Positions 18,526-28,370 are shown, numbered from the stretch's first letter. The stretch: 64,000 nt of DNA from Tropicimonas isoalkanivorans (GCF_900112335.1 NZ_FOLG01000006.1:157484-221483); one strand, 5' to 3'. Made by a program: numbers and translations. Notes: generated by a model from the letters alone, not told the origin.

Positions 18526-19400
18526 TGCCGACTGCTCCCGTAGCCGATTGTGCCCGCCCCGTTGTCGCCCTCATGGGCGAGTTCAGTGCCGGGAAAAGCA
18601 CGCTGGCCAATCTCCTGCTCGGCGAGGGGCTGTCCCCCGTCCGGGTGACGGCAACGCAACTGCCGCCGATCTGGTACGCCTACGGCGAGCCGGGGGCGGA
18701 GCGGACGGACCACGACGGCAATATAACGCCGCTGGATCTCGATCGCATCGGCTCCGTCAGCATCCATGACACGGCTTTCATCAAGGTCTACCTCGACGCC
18801 GATGTGCTGGACCTGATGGACATCATCGACATGCCCGGCATCTCGGACCCGAACCTGTCGCCGGAAATCTGGCAGAGGGTCATTCCCCATGCCGACAGCG
18901 TGATCTGGTGCAGCCACGCCACTCAAGCCTGGCGCCAGAGCGAGGCGGCGACCTGGGCGGAGATGCCCGCGCATCTTCACGAAACCAGCCTGCTGTTGCT
19001 CACGCGCTTCGACAAGATCCTGACGGAGAGCGACCGGACACGAGTTGTAAGCCGTGTGAAGGCGGAGACCGAGGGCCTGTTCTCGGGTATCTTTCCGATC
19101 TCGCTGCTCCGGGCCGCAGAAGCCGGGGACGATCGCGCCTCCTGGGAGGCGAGCGGAGCCGAGGCTTTTACCCAGAAGCTTCTCGACGTCGTTTTCAATG
19201 TCGTGCCGGGACGGAGGGAGACGGCTCAGGCATCGCCCGAATCTGGGCGGGGTCATGGCCCGGCCGCGCCCGGAGATGCGCCCGCCCACGTGGATGGCGA
19301 CAGCGCCGGTATCGCGCCGAAAAGGGTCGTCCCGCGAAGCCGCGGAGAGGGGCAGCGCCAGCGGCTCCCGCGCTCTGCGCTCGGTGAGATCGCGTTCTGA
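18525..19400 (+). CDS. Dynamin-like GTPase 2 (short)
   Basis: 291 residues. G1 is GEFSAGKST (18-26), G3 is DMPG (102-105) followed by ISDPNLS, and G4 is TRFD (160-163), a relaxed NKxD. This is the same GTPase type as gene 1 but it lacks the long helical C-terminal domain; instead it ends in a basic, Gly/Pro/Arg-rich tail of ~75 residues (QASPESGRGHGPAAPGD). Start and stop are fused with the upstream gene (TGATG), so the two are coupled. Split or paired bacterial dynamins are known to act as partners, which is the likely arrangement here. Whether the odd tail is native or the product of a frameshift cannot be settled from one sequence. Confidence 0.82.
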   Translation: MPTAPVADCARPVVALMGEFSAGKSTLANLLLGEGLSPVRVTATQLPPIWYAYGEPGAERTDHDGNITPLDLDRIGSVSIHDTAFIKVYLDADVLDLMDIIDMPGISDPNLSPEIWQRVIPHADSVIWCSHATQAWRQSEAATWAEMPAHLHETSLLLLTRFDKILTESDRTRVVSRVKAETEGLFSGIFPISLLRAAEAGDDRASWEASGAEAFTQKLLDVVFNVVPGRRETAQASPESGRGHGPAAPGDAPAHVDGDSAGIAPKRVVPRSRGEGQRQRLPRSALGEIAF

Positions 19401-19402
19401 AC

Positions 19403-19864
19403 GTGCCCGCCTCTGCCATGCCAGCGTCAGGGGAGCTCGTGGCCGCGCGAACTGCGCAAGCCGGCTTGCACTGTCTGCCGGCTGATGATGGAATGGCGCG
19501 GTTCCCATCCCAGAAGGCGCGCGACTTGACTCTATCCTCGAAACTGGAGGCCTTGCGGGCCCGAAATGCCGCAATCGACGCCGTGGTCTACGTGGATTTT
19601 GGTGCGACGACCGTGCTTGGGGCCTCTCAGTCCGCAGGCCGCCCGCAGGAGGTGCTCGACGGCCTCTGCCGGTTGGCGGCGAACGTTTTCGACGAAGGGC
19701 GCGGCCCGGAACAGGCAGTTCTCATGACGGTTACGGAGGTTCTGGTGTTGCAGCATCTGCCGCAAGAGCCCGGGACCGCGCTGTGCTTTTTCTTCCCGCC
19801 GCAGACGTCCTACGAAGACGCGTGCGGCATTACACACGACGCAACCGGCAGCCTCGCGCAATGA
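19403..19864 (+). CDS. Small unknown protein, possibly roadblock/LC7-like
   Basis: Up to 153 residues. Starts are possible at GTG 19403, ATG 19418 or ATG 19493; the last gives 123 residues and begins right at the structured part. The core (AIDAVVYVDFGATTVLGAS, then a helix GLCRLAANVFDEGR, then ALCFFFPP) has the beta-helix-beta rhythm of roadblock/LC7 domains, which in MglB-type proteins act on small GTPases. That resemblance is weak and I read it by eye only, but the position directly after two GTPase genes fits. No motif proves function. Probably co-transcribed with the genes on both sides. Confidence 0.6.
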   Translation: MPASAMPASGELVAARTAQAGLHCLPADDGMARFPSQKARDLTLSSKLEALRARNAAIDAVVYVDFGATTVLGASQSAGRPQEVLDGLCRLAANVFDEGRGPEQAVLMTVTEVLVLQHLPQEPGTALCFFFPPQTSYEDACGITHDATGSLAQ

Positions 19865-19895
19865 CCGGCTGGAACGCGATTGGAGACCGAAGCCC

Positions 19896-20726
19896 GTGAG
19901 TGTTTCCGACGATCTCGAACGCAAGCTCGAACGCCTCGCCTCGGCCGGCTCTTCCGCCGCGTCTGGGCGGACCCTGACTCCGCTGGGAGGCAGAACGCTG
20001 CTTGCCACGCTGCTGCTGGAGATTGACGAAACCGTTCTCGCGGACAGATTCCGGGTGGCGAATACCGCGGGGCGGGAAATTCTGGTGGTCGCCCATAACC
20101 GCAGGCTCCTGCAGGTCCGCGCGCCGGAATCCCGGCAACTGGTCGGCGGCCCGGATAGCATTCTCTGGCAACCCACCGATGAGCCAGACCCCGAGAATGT
20201 CGCGTTTCTTCGGAATTTCCTTGAGGGCTTCATCGCCGACAGCGACCGGCTGCAAATCTTCGCGGCGCCGAAAGGCGCGCAGGGTGGGTCCGACTTCGGG
20301 ATTTCGGCCAAGCGGCTGGCGGAGGAGTGGGACGTGGCGCTTTTGCCGCCCGCCGAACGCCCGCTGGTGGAAGTTCTCGACGCGATCATGTCGGAGAACA
20401 AGGAGCAGATTGTGACCTGGGTGCGCCGCATCGACGGGCAAACGGAATGCGGTGGGGATGCGACACTCTTCGAGCCAACCGAAACGTTGGCGCAGACCCT
20501 GGAACGGGAGGTGTTCGCCACGTCGCCCGCGCTTCCGAACCTGTCGCGCGACCGTTGTGTCTTCACGCTCGACACGTTCGGAAAGGCAGGCAACGGCGTC
20601 ATTTTTGCCGCGTTCGAGGGAATTCTCGTCACGCTCTTGGTGCGTCCCTCGGGCCTCGTCAGGTTGGCGCGGGATCTGCAGGAAACGCTGCATGGCTGGT
20701 ACGGCGTGAAACCCACACCCGTTTGA
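19896..20726 (+). CDS. Unknown protein of the GTPase cluster
   Basis: 276 residues starting at GTG 19896 with GGAGA a suitable distance upstream; no better ATG exists nearby. I do not recognise a family. The N-terminus is helical (DDLERKLERLASAG), the middle alternates beta and alpha (EILVVAHNRRLLQVRAPES), and there is a pair of similar segments at the end (CVFTLDTFGKAGNGVIFAAFEGILVTLL). No signal peptide, membrane span or metal-binding motif. It follows the roadblock-like gene by 31 bases and precedes the TPR gene, so it most likely belongs to the same transcript. Confidence 0.65.
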   Translation: MSVSDDLERKLERLASAGSSAASGRTLTPLGGRTLLATLLLEIDETVLADRFRVANTAGREILVVAHNRRLLQVRAPESRQLVGGPDSILWQPTDEPDPENVAFLRNFLEGFIADSDRLQIFAAPKGAQGGSDFGISAKRLAEEWDVALLPPAERPLVEVLDAIMSENKEQIVTWVRRIDGQTECGGDATLFEPTETLAQTLEREVFATSPALPNLSRDRCVFTLDTFGKAGNGVIFAAFEGILVTLLVRPSGLVRLARDLQETLHGWYGVKPTPV

Positions 20727-20855
20727 GGTGTCAAAGCGACTCCCTCCGAAACGAATGCCATCGTTTTGACTCTCTCGCCCGGCTCGGGTTAGCTGCCTTG
20801 ACGCATTGCACGGTAAAGGGGCGGCCTCCGTCACGCGGAGAGCCCGGTTCGGGGT

Positions 20856-22286
20856 ATGGGAGACGAGACGGACGGCGATACTGGCACGGGCAAAGGGCGC
20901 ACGTCGCCCGATGCCGCGCCCGGACAAAAGGACGTGCTGCGAACGCTGCGCCTCGCGGCCATCGAGCACCACAAGCGCCAGAACCGATCCGAAGCGGCGG
21001 CGCTGTACGCGAAATACCTCAATCAAAGGCCTGAGGACGCTACGATCTGGACCAACCTTGGCGTGCTGATGCGCCAGACCGGCCAGAGGGAGCAGGCGTT
21101 GGACTTTCAGCAGAGGGCACATCGGCTGCGCCCGGACCTTTGGATCGTCCGCAACAACCTTGCCAACAGCCTTGGCGATTTCGGACGGCACGGGGAAGCG
21201 GCGGACTTGTTTCGCGGGCTTCTGAAGGAACGGCCTGAGGATTCCGAGGCGGTCTGGAACCTCGGCCGGTGCTTGCGATCCATGGGACGCTACGAGGCGG
21301 CCGTTCGTGTGCTGAAGGCCGGGCTGGAGGCGCATCCCCGCAAGGCCCAGATCCGTCTGCAACTGGCTTTGACGCAGCTTGCGGCCGGCGATCTGGCGGA
21401 GGGCTTCAGGAACTACGAGGTGCGGTTCGAGACGGGTGAAGTCCCGCCGCCCAAAATCGACCTGCCGCTTTGGGACGGGGAACCGCTGCACGGAAAGTCG
21501 TTGTTGGTGGTGCAGGAGCAGGGTCTGGGAGACAGCCTTTTGTGCGCGCGTTTCCTGCCGGGTCTGCGGGAGCAGGGGGCCCGTGTTCACGTGGTCTGCC
21601 GCCCGCCGGTGCGGCGGCTCTTCGCGGGGGCCGCGCTTGCCGACGGGGTCAGCACCAAGTTGCCAGACCTGGAGGGGTTCGACGCATGGGCACCGATGTT
21701 CGATCTGCCCCGCCATCACTTCGCGCGCCGTGCGGACATTCCCAAGCCCGCTGTTTTCGCCGTACCGCAGCAGAGCCTGGAGCGGGCCGACAGCCTCGTG
21801 CGGCCGCATGACGGTGCGCTTCGGATTGGCGTGGTCTGGTCGGGTTCCGTCACCTACAAGGCCAACCACCTGCGCTCCTTTGGTCACGAAGCCTTCCTGC
21901 CGCTCGCGGATATTCCGGGTGTGCGGCTCTTCTCGCTGTACAAGGGGCCGTTGCTCGAGGCCTACCGGAAAGACGGCAGCAGCGCGCTCATCATCGACGC
22001 GTCCGGCGAGGACGCGGACCTTGCCGACTGCGCGGCGACGATCAGCCGCATGCACCTGGTGATCACCGCCGACACAGCTGTGGCGCACCTTGCGGCCTCG
22101 CTTGGCACCGAGGTCTGGTGCCTGTTGCACTGGGATCCGTTCTGGCTTTACGGCCATACAGCCGAAAATACGCCTTGGTATCCTCGGATGCGGCTGTTCC
22201 GGCAGCGCCGGCCAATGGACTGGGACGAGGTGTTCGACCGTGTGCGCGGCGAGGTGGAGGACTGGACCCGCGGTGCGCTCGGGTGA
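20856..22286 (+). CDS. TPR-repeat protein with C-terminal glycosyltransferase-like domain
   Basis: 476 residues. Residues ~25-200 hold tetratricopeptide-type helices (AALYAKYLNQRPEDATIWTN, EDSEAVWNLGRCLRSMGRYE). The C-terminal half (~205-470) resembles the family 9 / O-GlcNAc-transferase-like GT-B fold commonly fused to TPRs: LLVVQEQGLGDSLLCARFLP, RIGVVWSGS and the donor-site stretch ADTAVAHLAASLGTEVW. Acceptor and sugar are unknown. It stands between the GTPase cluster and a secreted metalloprotease, 129 bases after the upstream gene, so membership in the cluster operon is likely but not certain. The ATG at 20856 has only a weak ribosome site. Confidence 0.78.
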   Translation: MGDETDGDTGTGKGRTSPDAAPGQKDVLRTLRLAAIEHHKRQNRSEAAALYAKYLNQRPEDATIWTNLGVLMRQTGQREQALDFQQRAHRLRPDLWIVRNNLANSLGDFGRHGEAADLFRGLLKERPEDSEAVWNLGRCLRSMGRYEAAVRVLKAGLEAHPRKAQIRLQLALTQLAAGDLAEGFRNYEVRFETGEVPPPKIDLPLWDGEPLHGKSLLVVQEQGLGDSLLCARFLPGLREQGARVHVVCRPPVRRLFAGAALADGVSTKLPDLEGFDAWAPMFDLPRHHFARRADIPKPAVFAVPQQSLERADSLVRPHDGALRIGVVWSGSVTYKANHLRSFGHEAFLPLADIPGVRLFSLYKGPLLEAYRKDGSSALIIDASGEDADLADCAATISRMHLVITADTAVAHLAASLGTEVWCLLHWDPFWLYGHTAENTPWYPRMRLFRQRRPMDWDEVFDRVRGEVEDWTRGALG

Positions 22287-22507
22287 CGCCGTTCGGCAAC
22301 GCTTCCGGGGAGCGGCGCATATTGACGTTACGCAAAGGTGGAAACCGTGTTAACGCGTTCTTCATTCTATGGTGGGGCAAGCCACGCGACATTGGTTTCG
22401 CGGCAGGCTGAAAGATGATAAACCGACGTTCGTATTGATCGCTGCGGCTCGCAGCGGTGCTCAACTCGATTTTAGTCTGCCCCCTCTGGATTAGGGAGGA
22501 TTGCTCG

Positions 22508-25381
22508 GTGCCGATCTCGCGTGAATTGGCGGCTGAGGACACAGCGTCAAATTTGCCGACCTACTCCGATCAGGAGGTCGCGGATTACCTGCGAACGGGC
22601 TTCTGGAGCTGGTTCGGTGGGCGACCCCATGCGTTCAACCTCGGCAGCGACGGCACCTCCGCCAAAGACGGGCAGTTATTCTACAATCTGTCGGGATGGT
22701 ACGAGGATCCCGACGGCCTGACGGACGAGGGCGCCGCACTGGCGCGGGCCGCGTTGCAGCTCTACGGCAACGTCCTTGGGATCGATTTCGTGGAGACGAC
22801 CGCGACCGGGACGACCGTCGATCTGTTCTTTCAGGACAACGAATCCGGCGCCCATTCGGGTTACACAGCCGCCTCGGGGAGCAACGGCGCCATCGTCCAC
22901 AGTGCTGCAGTCAACATCAGCGAGGACTGGCTGACCCGGTACGGCGACGAGATCGGGTCCTACACGCTGCAGACCTACATTCACGAGATCGGCCATGCGC
23001 TCGGGCTCGGTCATGCGGGCGGCTATGACGTAAATGCGAACTACGTCATTCGGGACGATGATCCGGACTACAGCAATAATTCGAACGTTTACCTGAACGA
23101 CAGCTGGCAAATGTCGGTGATGTCGTACTTCGACCAGCGCGAGAACTCGACGATCGAGGCCTCCTACGCGCGCCTGCTGACGCCGATGATTGCGGACTGG
23201 ATCGCCCTGTCGGACATGGACACATACGCGATCTCCGCCTACCTCGGCGACACGGTCTACGGTTTCAACACGACGATTTCCGCCGAGCAATCCGTGATCT
23301 GGAACGCGCTCTCCGACTACGCCCATGTCAATGCGTTCAACATCATCGATTCCGGCGGCACGGACACGGTCGACTTCTCCGGCTACGACGCGGATCAGAC
23401 GATCCGGCTCGCGGGCGGCAGCATCTCCGATATCGCCGGCCTCACCGGAAACATGACGATATCGCCGGGAACGGTGATCGAAAACGCCGTTGGCGGAGAT
23501 GGCAACGACTGGATCATCGGAAACGACGCCGACAACGTCCTGCTGGGCAATGGCGGCTTCGACACCCTTGAGGGCCGTGGCGGCAACGACACGCTGGACC
23601 TCGGGACCGGCGGTGGCGTGGCAGAGGGGGGGGCCGGCGCCGACGTCCTCTATGCCCGCGGGACGAACGCGGCCGAGAGCCTTTACGGCGGAACCGGAGA
23701 CGATCGTCTTATCGTTCTGGGAGATCTGGGTGTTGGCGATGTCTACGACGGAGGTGAAGGCCGCGACTGCCTGACCTTCGACGTGCAGGCGACGCTCGCC
23801 ATCGATCTCGGCCAGGCAGATCCAACGAGGGTGGCTCACGTGGGCGGGACCAGCTTTGTCATCGTTGGGATCGAGACGATAAATGCAGGCTCGGGCGACG
23901 ACACGCTCTCTGGCGATGCGGACGACAATTGCTTCTACGGGCGCGACGGCTACGACACGATTTTTGGCGGTGACGGGAACGACTCCCTCTCCGGCGGCGA
24001 CGGGGGCGACGCGCTCTACGGCGGAACAGGCAACGATACCCTCCTGGGGGAAGCAGGCAACGATCTCCTCGATGGCGGCCAAGGCTTCAACTCCGTTTGG
24101 GGCGGCGACGGCAATGACGAAATTCATTCGAGCGGCATGGGCCGCTACTTCGGAGATGCCGGGAACGACGCGCTTTTCTCATCCAGCACCGGAGCTGGCC
24201 GGCCCGAGGTTCTGGACGGCGGAGACGGGGTGGACCGTCTGGACATGACAGCCTTCCTCACGGGCTGCGAGATCAACCTTGCGACCGGCGCCACCGCATT
24301 CACGGAGTCGAAGGGGGATTCCTACCAGAACTTCGAAAATGTCACGACCGGCGGCGGCGTGGATCGGGTGACAGGGACCAGCGGGGCAAATGTCATCCTC
24401 ACGGGCGGCGGTGCGGACGTCGTGCGGGCGGCCGCGGGCTGGGACCGGATCGTCGGCGGCGGAGGCCACGACCGGCTGTTCGGTGGCAACGGGTCCGACA
24501 AGGTCTTTGGCGGAGCGGGCGATGATTTCCTTGTCGGCGGCAAAGGCGCTGACAGGCTCGTTGGCGGGCGCGGGGATGATGTTTACGTGGTTCAATCCCT
24601 CCGGCAGGTTGTGGTCGAACGGGCTGACCAGGGCCATGACATCGTCAAGTCCGATGTGTCCTTCGGCCTGACCGGCAGCGCGCGGTACGTGGAAGATCTG
24701 TCCCTTTCCGGCGCGCTCGATCTCATCGGCCGGGGGAACGGGCACGCCAACCGGATTGCAGGCAATGGCGGCAGTAATATCCTGAGCGGCCGCGGCGGCG
24801 ACGACGTTCTGATCGGACGCAGTGGCGCGGACCGCTTGATCGGCGGCGCGGGCGCGGACCTGATGAAGGGCGGCACGGGCGACGACACGTATATCGTCAA
24901 CAGCGCAAGCGACCGGGTCGCCGAGCGCGCGGGTGGCGGCTTGGACACGGTCATCAGCAGTGTCTCGCTGGCATTGCGCGGGCTCGACCGGCACGTGGAA
25001 AACCTCACGCTGTCCGGCAAGAGCAACCTTTTTGCCATGGGCACGGGGGCAGCCAACGCCCTGACCGGCAACGCGGGCGATAACGTCCTGAGCGGGCGCG
25101 GCGGCAACGACACCGTCATGGGCCGAGGAGGCGACGACCGCATGTCCGGAGGCGCCGGTTCCGACCGTTTCTTGTTCCGAGCCGGGGATGGCAGCGACAC
25201 GATCATTGATTTCGATGTGACGACGGATAGGCTACACTTCCAAAGTGGCGCCGCCAGCTTCGACGACCTGACGATTTCCCAATCGGGAGCCGACGCGTTG
25301 ATCGCATACGGCACGGGGGACCGGATCCTGGTTCTCGACACAGCCGCGTCGGACCTCACGGCGGAGGTCCTGTCCTTCTGA
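22508..25381 (+). CDS. Serralysin-type (M10) zinc metalloprotease with RTX repeats
   Basis: Secreted calcium-dependent protease. The GTG at 22508 is selected because GGAGGA lies seven bases before it; the frame is open further up to another GTG at 22457. The result is 957 residues. The catalytic zinc motif HEIGHALGLGH has His159, Glu160, His163 and His169, and the Met-turn is in SVMSYF. RTX nonapeptide blocks (GGxGxDxxx) run at about 328-684 and 748-881, interrupted by a conserved spacer type (YVVQSLRQVVVERADQG and its second copy YIVNSASDRVAERAG). The C-terminus ends in a hydrophobic/acidic tail typical of type I secreted RTX proteins. It is longer than classic serralysins (~480 residues) because of the extended repeat region. 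No secretion genes are adjacent. Confidence 0.93.
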   Translation: MPISRELAAEDTASNLPTYSDQEVADYLRTGFWSWFGGRPHAFNLGSDGTSAKDGQLFYNLSGWYEDPDGLTDEGAALARAALQLYGNVLGIDFVETTATGTTVDLFFQDNESGAHSGYTAASGSNGAIVHSAAVNISEDWLTRYGDEIGSYTLQTYIHEIGHALGLGHAGGYDVNANYVIRDDDPDYSNNSNVYLNDSWQMSVMSYFDQRENSTIEASYARLLTPMIADWIALSDMDTYAISAYLGDTVYGFNTTISAEQSVIWNALSDYAHVNAFNIIDSGGTDTVDFSGYDADQTIRLAGGSISDIAGLTGNMTISPGTVIENAVGGDGNDWIIGNDADNVLLGNGGFDTLEGRGGNDTLDLGTGGGVAEGGAGADVLYARGTNAAESLYGGTGDDRLIVLGDLGVGDVYDGGEGRDCLTFDVQATLAIDLGQADPTRVAHVGGTSFVIVGIETINAGSGDDTLSGDADDNCFYGRDGYDTIFGGDGNDSLSGGDGGDALYGGTGNDTLLGEAGNDLLDGGQGFNSVWGGDGNDEIHSSGMGRYFGDAGNDALFSSSTGAGRPEVLDGGDGVDRLDMTAFLTGCEINLATGATAFTESKGDSYQNFENVTTGGGVDRVTGTSGANVILTGGGADVVRAAAGWDRIVGGGGHDRLFGGNGSDKVFGGAGDDFLVGGKGADRLVGGRGDDVYVVQSLRQVVVERADQGHDIVKSDVSFGLTGSARYVEDLSLSGALDLIGRGNGHANRIAGNGGSNILSGRGGDDVLIGRSGADRLIGGAGADLMKGGTGDDTYIVNSASDRVAERAGGGLDTVISSVSLALRGLDRHVENLTLSGKSNLFAMGTGAANALTGNAGDNVLSGRGGNDTVMGRGGDDRMSGGAGSDRFLFRAGDGSDTIIDFDVTTDRLHFQSGAASFDDLTISQSGADALIAYGTGDRILVLDTAASDLTAEVLSF

Positions 25382-25451
25382 CCGAAGGCTTCACGCCGCC
25401 GCCGAGGTCCGCCGGGGGCCACGCGACAGTCACATCAAGAAGGGGACTTCC

Positions 25452-26543
25452 ATGAACGTGATCGAGACTCCTGCATCCAGCCGCACCACCGACGGCCTGG
25501 GGCGCCTTTACGACAGCGTGCTGGACACCATCGGCAATACGCCTTCGATCCGCATCAATAACCTCGCACCGGACGGGGTGACCATGTACGTGAAGGCCGA
25601 GGCCTTCAATCCCGGCGCATCGGTCAAGGACCGCCTCGCCGTGTCGATCATCGAAGAGGCAGAGCGTGACGGCAGCCTGAAACCGGGTCAGACCGTCATC
25701 GAGGCGACGTCCGGCAACACAGGGATCGGGCTCGCCATGGTCTGCGCGGCCAAGGGGTATCCTCTGGTTGTGACGATGGCCGAAAGCTTCTCCGTCGAGC
25801 GCCGCCAACTGATGCGCATGCTCGGCGCCAAGGTGATCCTGACACCGAGGGAACTGGGCGGCACCGGCATGTACATGAAGGCGCGAGAACTCGCCGACGC
25901 TCACGGGTGGTTCTGGGCTGGGCAGTTCGAGACGCCGGCCAACGCAAAGATCCACGCCAACACCACTGCGCGGGAGATCCTGGCAGATTTCTCCGGCCAC
26001 CGCCTGGATGCGGTGGTAACCGGCTATGGCACCGGCGGCACAGTGACGGGCCTTGGGCGGGTCCTGAGGGAGGCACGGCCGGACCTGAAAATCGTGCTGA
26101 GCGAACCCGCGAACGCCCAACTTGTCGGCTCCGGCGTGCCGCAGGAGCGCACCGAAGCCGGAGGACCGGCCTCCGGCCACCCGGCGTTCGAGCCGCATCC
26201 GATTCAGGGGTGGACGCCGAATTTCATCCCGCTGGTCTTGCAGGAAGCCATCGACGAGGGCTTTTACGACGACCTGATTCCGGTCGCCGGCCCCGATGGG
26301 ATGAAATGGGCGCGCGACCTTGCAGCCAAAGAGGGCATTCTCACCGGCGTCTCCGGCGGATCGACCTTCGCCGTGGCAATGGAGATCGCGAAGACGGCCG
26401 AGCCCGGCAGCGTCATCCTCGCGATGCTGCCGGACACGGGCGAGCGCTATCTCTCCACGCCGCTGTTCGAGCACCTCCCCACCAAGATGAGCGATGAGGA
26501 GATGGAGATCGCCGATTCCACGCCGGGTTACCGAACGGCCTAA
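25452..26543 (+). CDS. cysK: Cysteine synthase (O-acetylserine sulfhydrylase), PLP-dependent
   Basis: Makes L-cysteine from O-acetylserine and sulfide; cytosolic. 363 residues, slightly longer than typical CysK (~320) because of a short N-terminal extension and a C-terminal tail. Motifs: NPGASVKDR with PLP lysine Lys59, TSGNTGIG substrate loop, GTGGTVTG phosphate-binding glycines, GVSGGS, and PDTGERYLST near the end. It faces the dehydratase gene on the other strand, leaving only 27 bases between the stops. The closely related cystathionine beta-synthase-like enzymes are less likely given the PDTGERYLST ending. Confidence 0.93.
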   Translation: MNVIETPASSRTTDGLGRLYDSVLDTIGNTPSIRINNLAPDGVTMYVKAEAFNPGASVKDRLAVSIIEEAERDGSLKPGQTVIEATSGNTGIGLAMVCAAKGYPLVVTMAESFSVERRQLMRMLGAKVILTPRELGGTGMYMKARELADAHGWFWAGQFETPANAKIHANTTAREILADFSGHRLDAVVTGYGTGGTVTGLGRVLREARPDLKIVLSEPANAQLVGSGVPQERTEAGGPASGHPAFEPHPIQGWTPNFIPLVLQEAIDEGFYDDLIPVAGPDGMKWARDLAAKEGILTGVSGGSTFAVAMEIAKTAEPGSVILAMLPDTGERYLSTPLFEHLPTKMSDEEMEIADSTPGYRTA

Positions 26544-26570
26544 GGCCCGGCGGATAAAACGGCATGCGCC

Positions 26571-28370
26571 TTAGTGGCTATGGCGCGGCATCTTGCTGTT
26601 GCCGATGTCGCGATAGCTGTCGGCGTTCTCCAGGATCATGCCTTCGCTGAAGGGCCGGACCCGGTCGCGGAAAATCTCCTGCCACGGCGTCTGGGTTTCC
26701 GGTACTGGCAGGCCGCCGCCGGCGCGAACGGCCTCGCGCCGCGTCTCGATCTCGGCCTCCGAGAGGAGAACGTTCACGGTGCGGCTGTTCAGGTCGATTC
26801 GGATACGGTCTCCATCTTGCAGGATCGCCAGATTGCCCCCATCGGCGGCCTCGGGCGAGGCGTTCAGGATCGAGGCGGACCCGGACGTGCCGGACTGCCG
26901 CCCGTCGCCGATGCAGGGCAGGGTGTGCACGCCCTGCTTGATCAGGTACGAGGGCGGGCGCATGTTCACCACTTCCGCGCCGCCGGGGTATCCCTTGGGC
27001 CCGGCCCCCCGCATCACCAGAATGCTCTCCGGCGTGATCCCCAGCTCGGGATTGTCGATCCGCCTATGGAAATCCTCCGGTCCTTCGAAGACGAAGGCCT
27101 GCCCTTCGAATGCGCCCGGGGTCTCCGGATTCGACAGGTACCTGTCGCGGAACTCGGCGTTGATGACGGACGTCTTCATGATCGCGGAGTCGAACAGGTT
27201 ACCGGTCATGTTCAGGAATCCGGCGCGCGCGGCCAACGCATCGCTGAGCGGGCGGATCACATCGGTGTTTTCACTCTCCCGGCCTTCGTAGAGCGTTACG
27301 AATGTCTGACCCGTTGCGGTAACTGCATCCGGGTTCGGAATAAGGTCAGCCCCCAACAATTGGCCGATGACGGCCGGAAGACCGCCCGCGAGGTGGAAAT
27401 CCTCACTCAGGTAGGCACCAGCCGGTTGAACGTTGGCCACCAGAGGCACCTCATAGCCAAAGCGCTCCCAGTCCGCGTTGCTCAGTTCGATACCAAGATG
27501 GCGGGCGATCGCGTTGAGATGGATCGGAGCATTAGTCGAGCCGCCGATGGCGGAGTTCACGACGATCGCGTTCTCGAACGCGCCACGGGTCATCACGTCC
27601 GACGGCTTCAGATCCTCGTGCACCATCTCCACGATCCGCTTACCCGTATGGAAGGCCATTTGCGCACGCTCGCGGTACGGCGCGGGGATCGAGGCGGAGC
27701 CCGGCAGTTGCATCCCGAGGGCTTCGGCAAGGCTGTTCATGGTCGAGGCCGTACCCATCGTGTTGCAATATCCCACCGAAGGCGCGGAGGAGGCGGCCAT
27801 CTGGAGGAACTGCTCGTCGTCGATCTCGCCCGCGGCCAGAAGCTGCCGTGCCTCCCAGATAACAGACCCGGAGCCCGCGCGCTTGCCCTTGTACCAGCCG
27901 TTCAGCATCGGTCCGACAGAGAAGGCGAGCGCGGGGATATTGACCGTGGCCGCCGCCATCAGCAACGCCGGCGTGGTCTTGTCGCACCCGATCGTCAGAA
28001 TGACGCCATCGATCGGGTACCCGAAGAGCGCCTCGACGAGGCCGAGGTAGGCCAGGTTGCGGTCGAGCATTGCGGTCGGCCGCTTGCCGGTTTCCTGAAT
28101 CGGATGCACCGGAATCTCGAACGCCACGCCTCCGGCATCGGTGATCCCATCGCGAACCCGCTTGGCCAGTTCGATGTGATGACGGTTGCAGGGTGACAGG
28201 TCGGAGCCAGTTTGCGCAATGCCGATGAGCGGCCGGCCCGACCGCAGCTCTTCCGGAGTCAGGCCAAAGTTGAGGTAGCGCTCCAGGTAGAGCGCCGTCA
28301 TCTCCATGTTCTTCAGGTCGTTGAACCAGGCCTCGGACCGCAGGGTCTTGCGGCGGGTGTCTTCGCTCAT
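26571..28370 (-). CDS. IlvD/Edd-family dehydratase, probably sugar acid (arabinonate/xylonate) dehydratase
   Basis: Fe-S dehydratase removing water from a dihydroxy acid. The ATG at 28370 has AAGGAG upstream and gives 599 residues. Cluster-ligand cysteines are at the expected places: SPCNRH (Cys61), [12 protein letters not shown] (Cys129) and [13 protein letters not shown] (Cys202). The N-terminus ([18 protein letters not shown]) and the '[12 protein letters not shown]' form are those of the pentonate/sugar acid dehydratase branch rather than branched-chain IlvD. The exact substrate cannot be told. It is single and convergent with cysK. An HpaI-type aldolase that could use 2-keto-3-deoxy sugar acids lies at 44574, but not in the same operon. 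Confidence 0.88.
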   Translation of the reverse strand: MSEDTRRKTLRSEAWFNDLKNMEMTALYLERYLNFGLTPEELRSGRPLIGIAQTGSDLSPCNRHHIELAKRVRDGITDAGGVAFEIPVHPIQETGKRPTAMLDRNLAYLGLVEALFGYPIDGVILTIGCDKTTPALLMAAATVNIPALAFSVGPMLNGWYKGKRAGSGSVIWEARQLLAAGEIDDEQFLQMAASSAPSVGYCNTMGTASTMNSLAEALGMQLPGSASIPAPYRERAQMAFHTGKRIVEMVHEDLKPSDVMTRGAFENAIVVNSAIGGSTNAPIHLNAIARHLGIELSNADWERFGYEVPLVANVQPAGAYLSEDFHLAGGLPAVIGQLLGADLIPNPDAVTATGQTFVTLYEGRESENTDVIRPLSDALAARAGFLNMTGNLFDSAIMKTSVINAEFRDRYLSNPETPGAFEGQAFVFEGPEDFHRRIDNPELGITPESILVMRGAGPKGYPGGAEVVNMRPPSYLIKQGVHTLPCIGDGRQSGTSGSASILNASPEAADGGNLAILQDGDRIRIDLNSRTVNVLLSEAEIETRREAVRAGGGLPVPETQTPWQEIFRDRVRPFSEGMILENADSYRDIGNSKMPRHSH

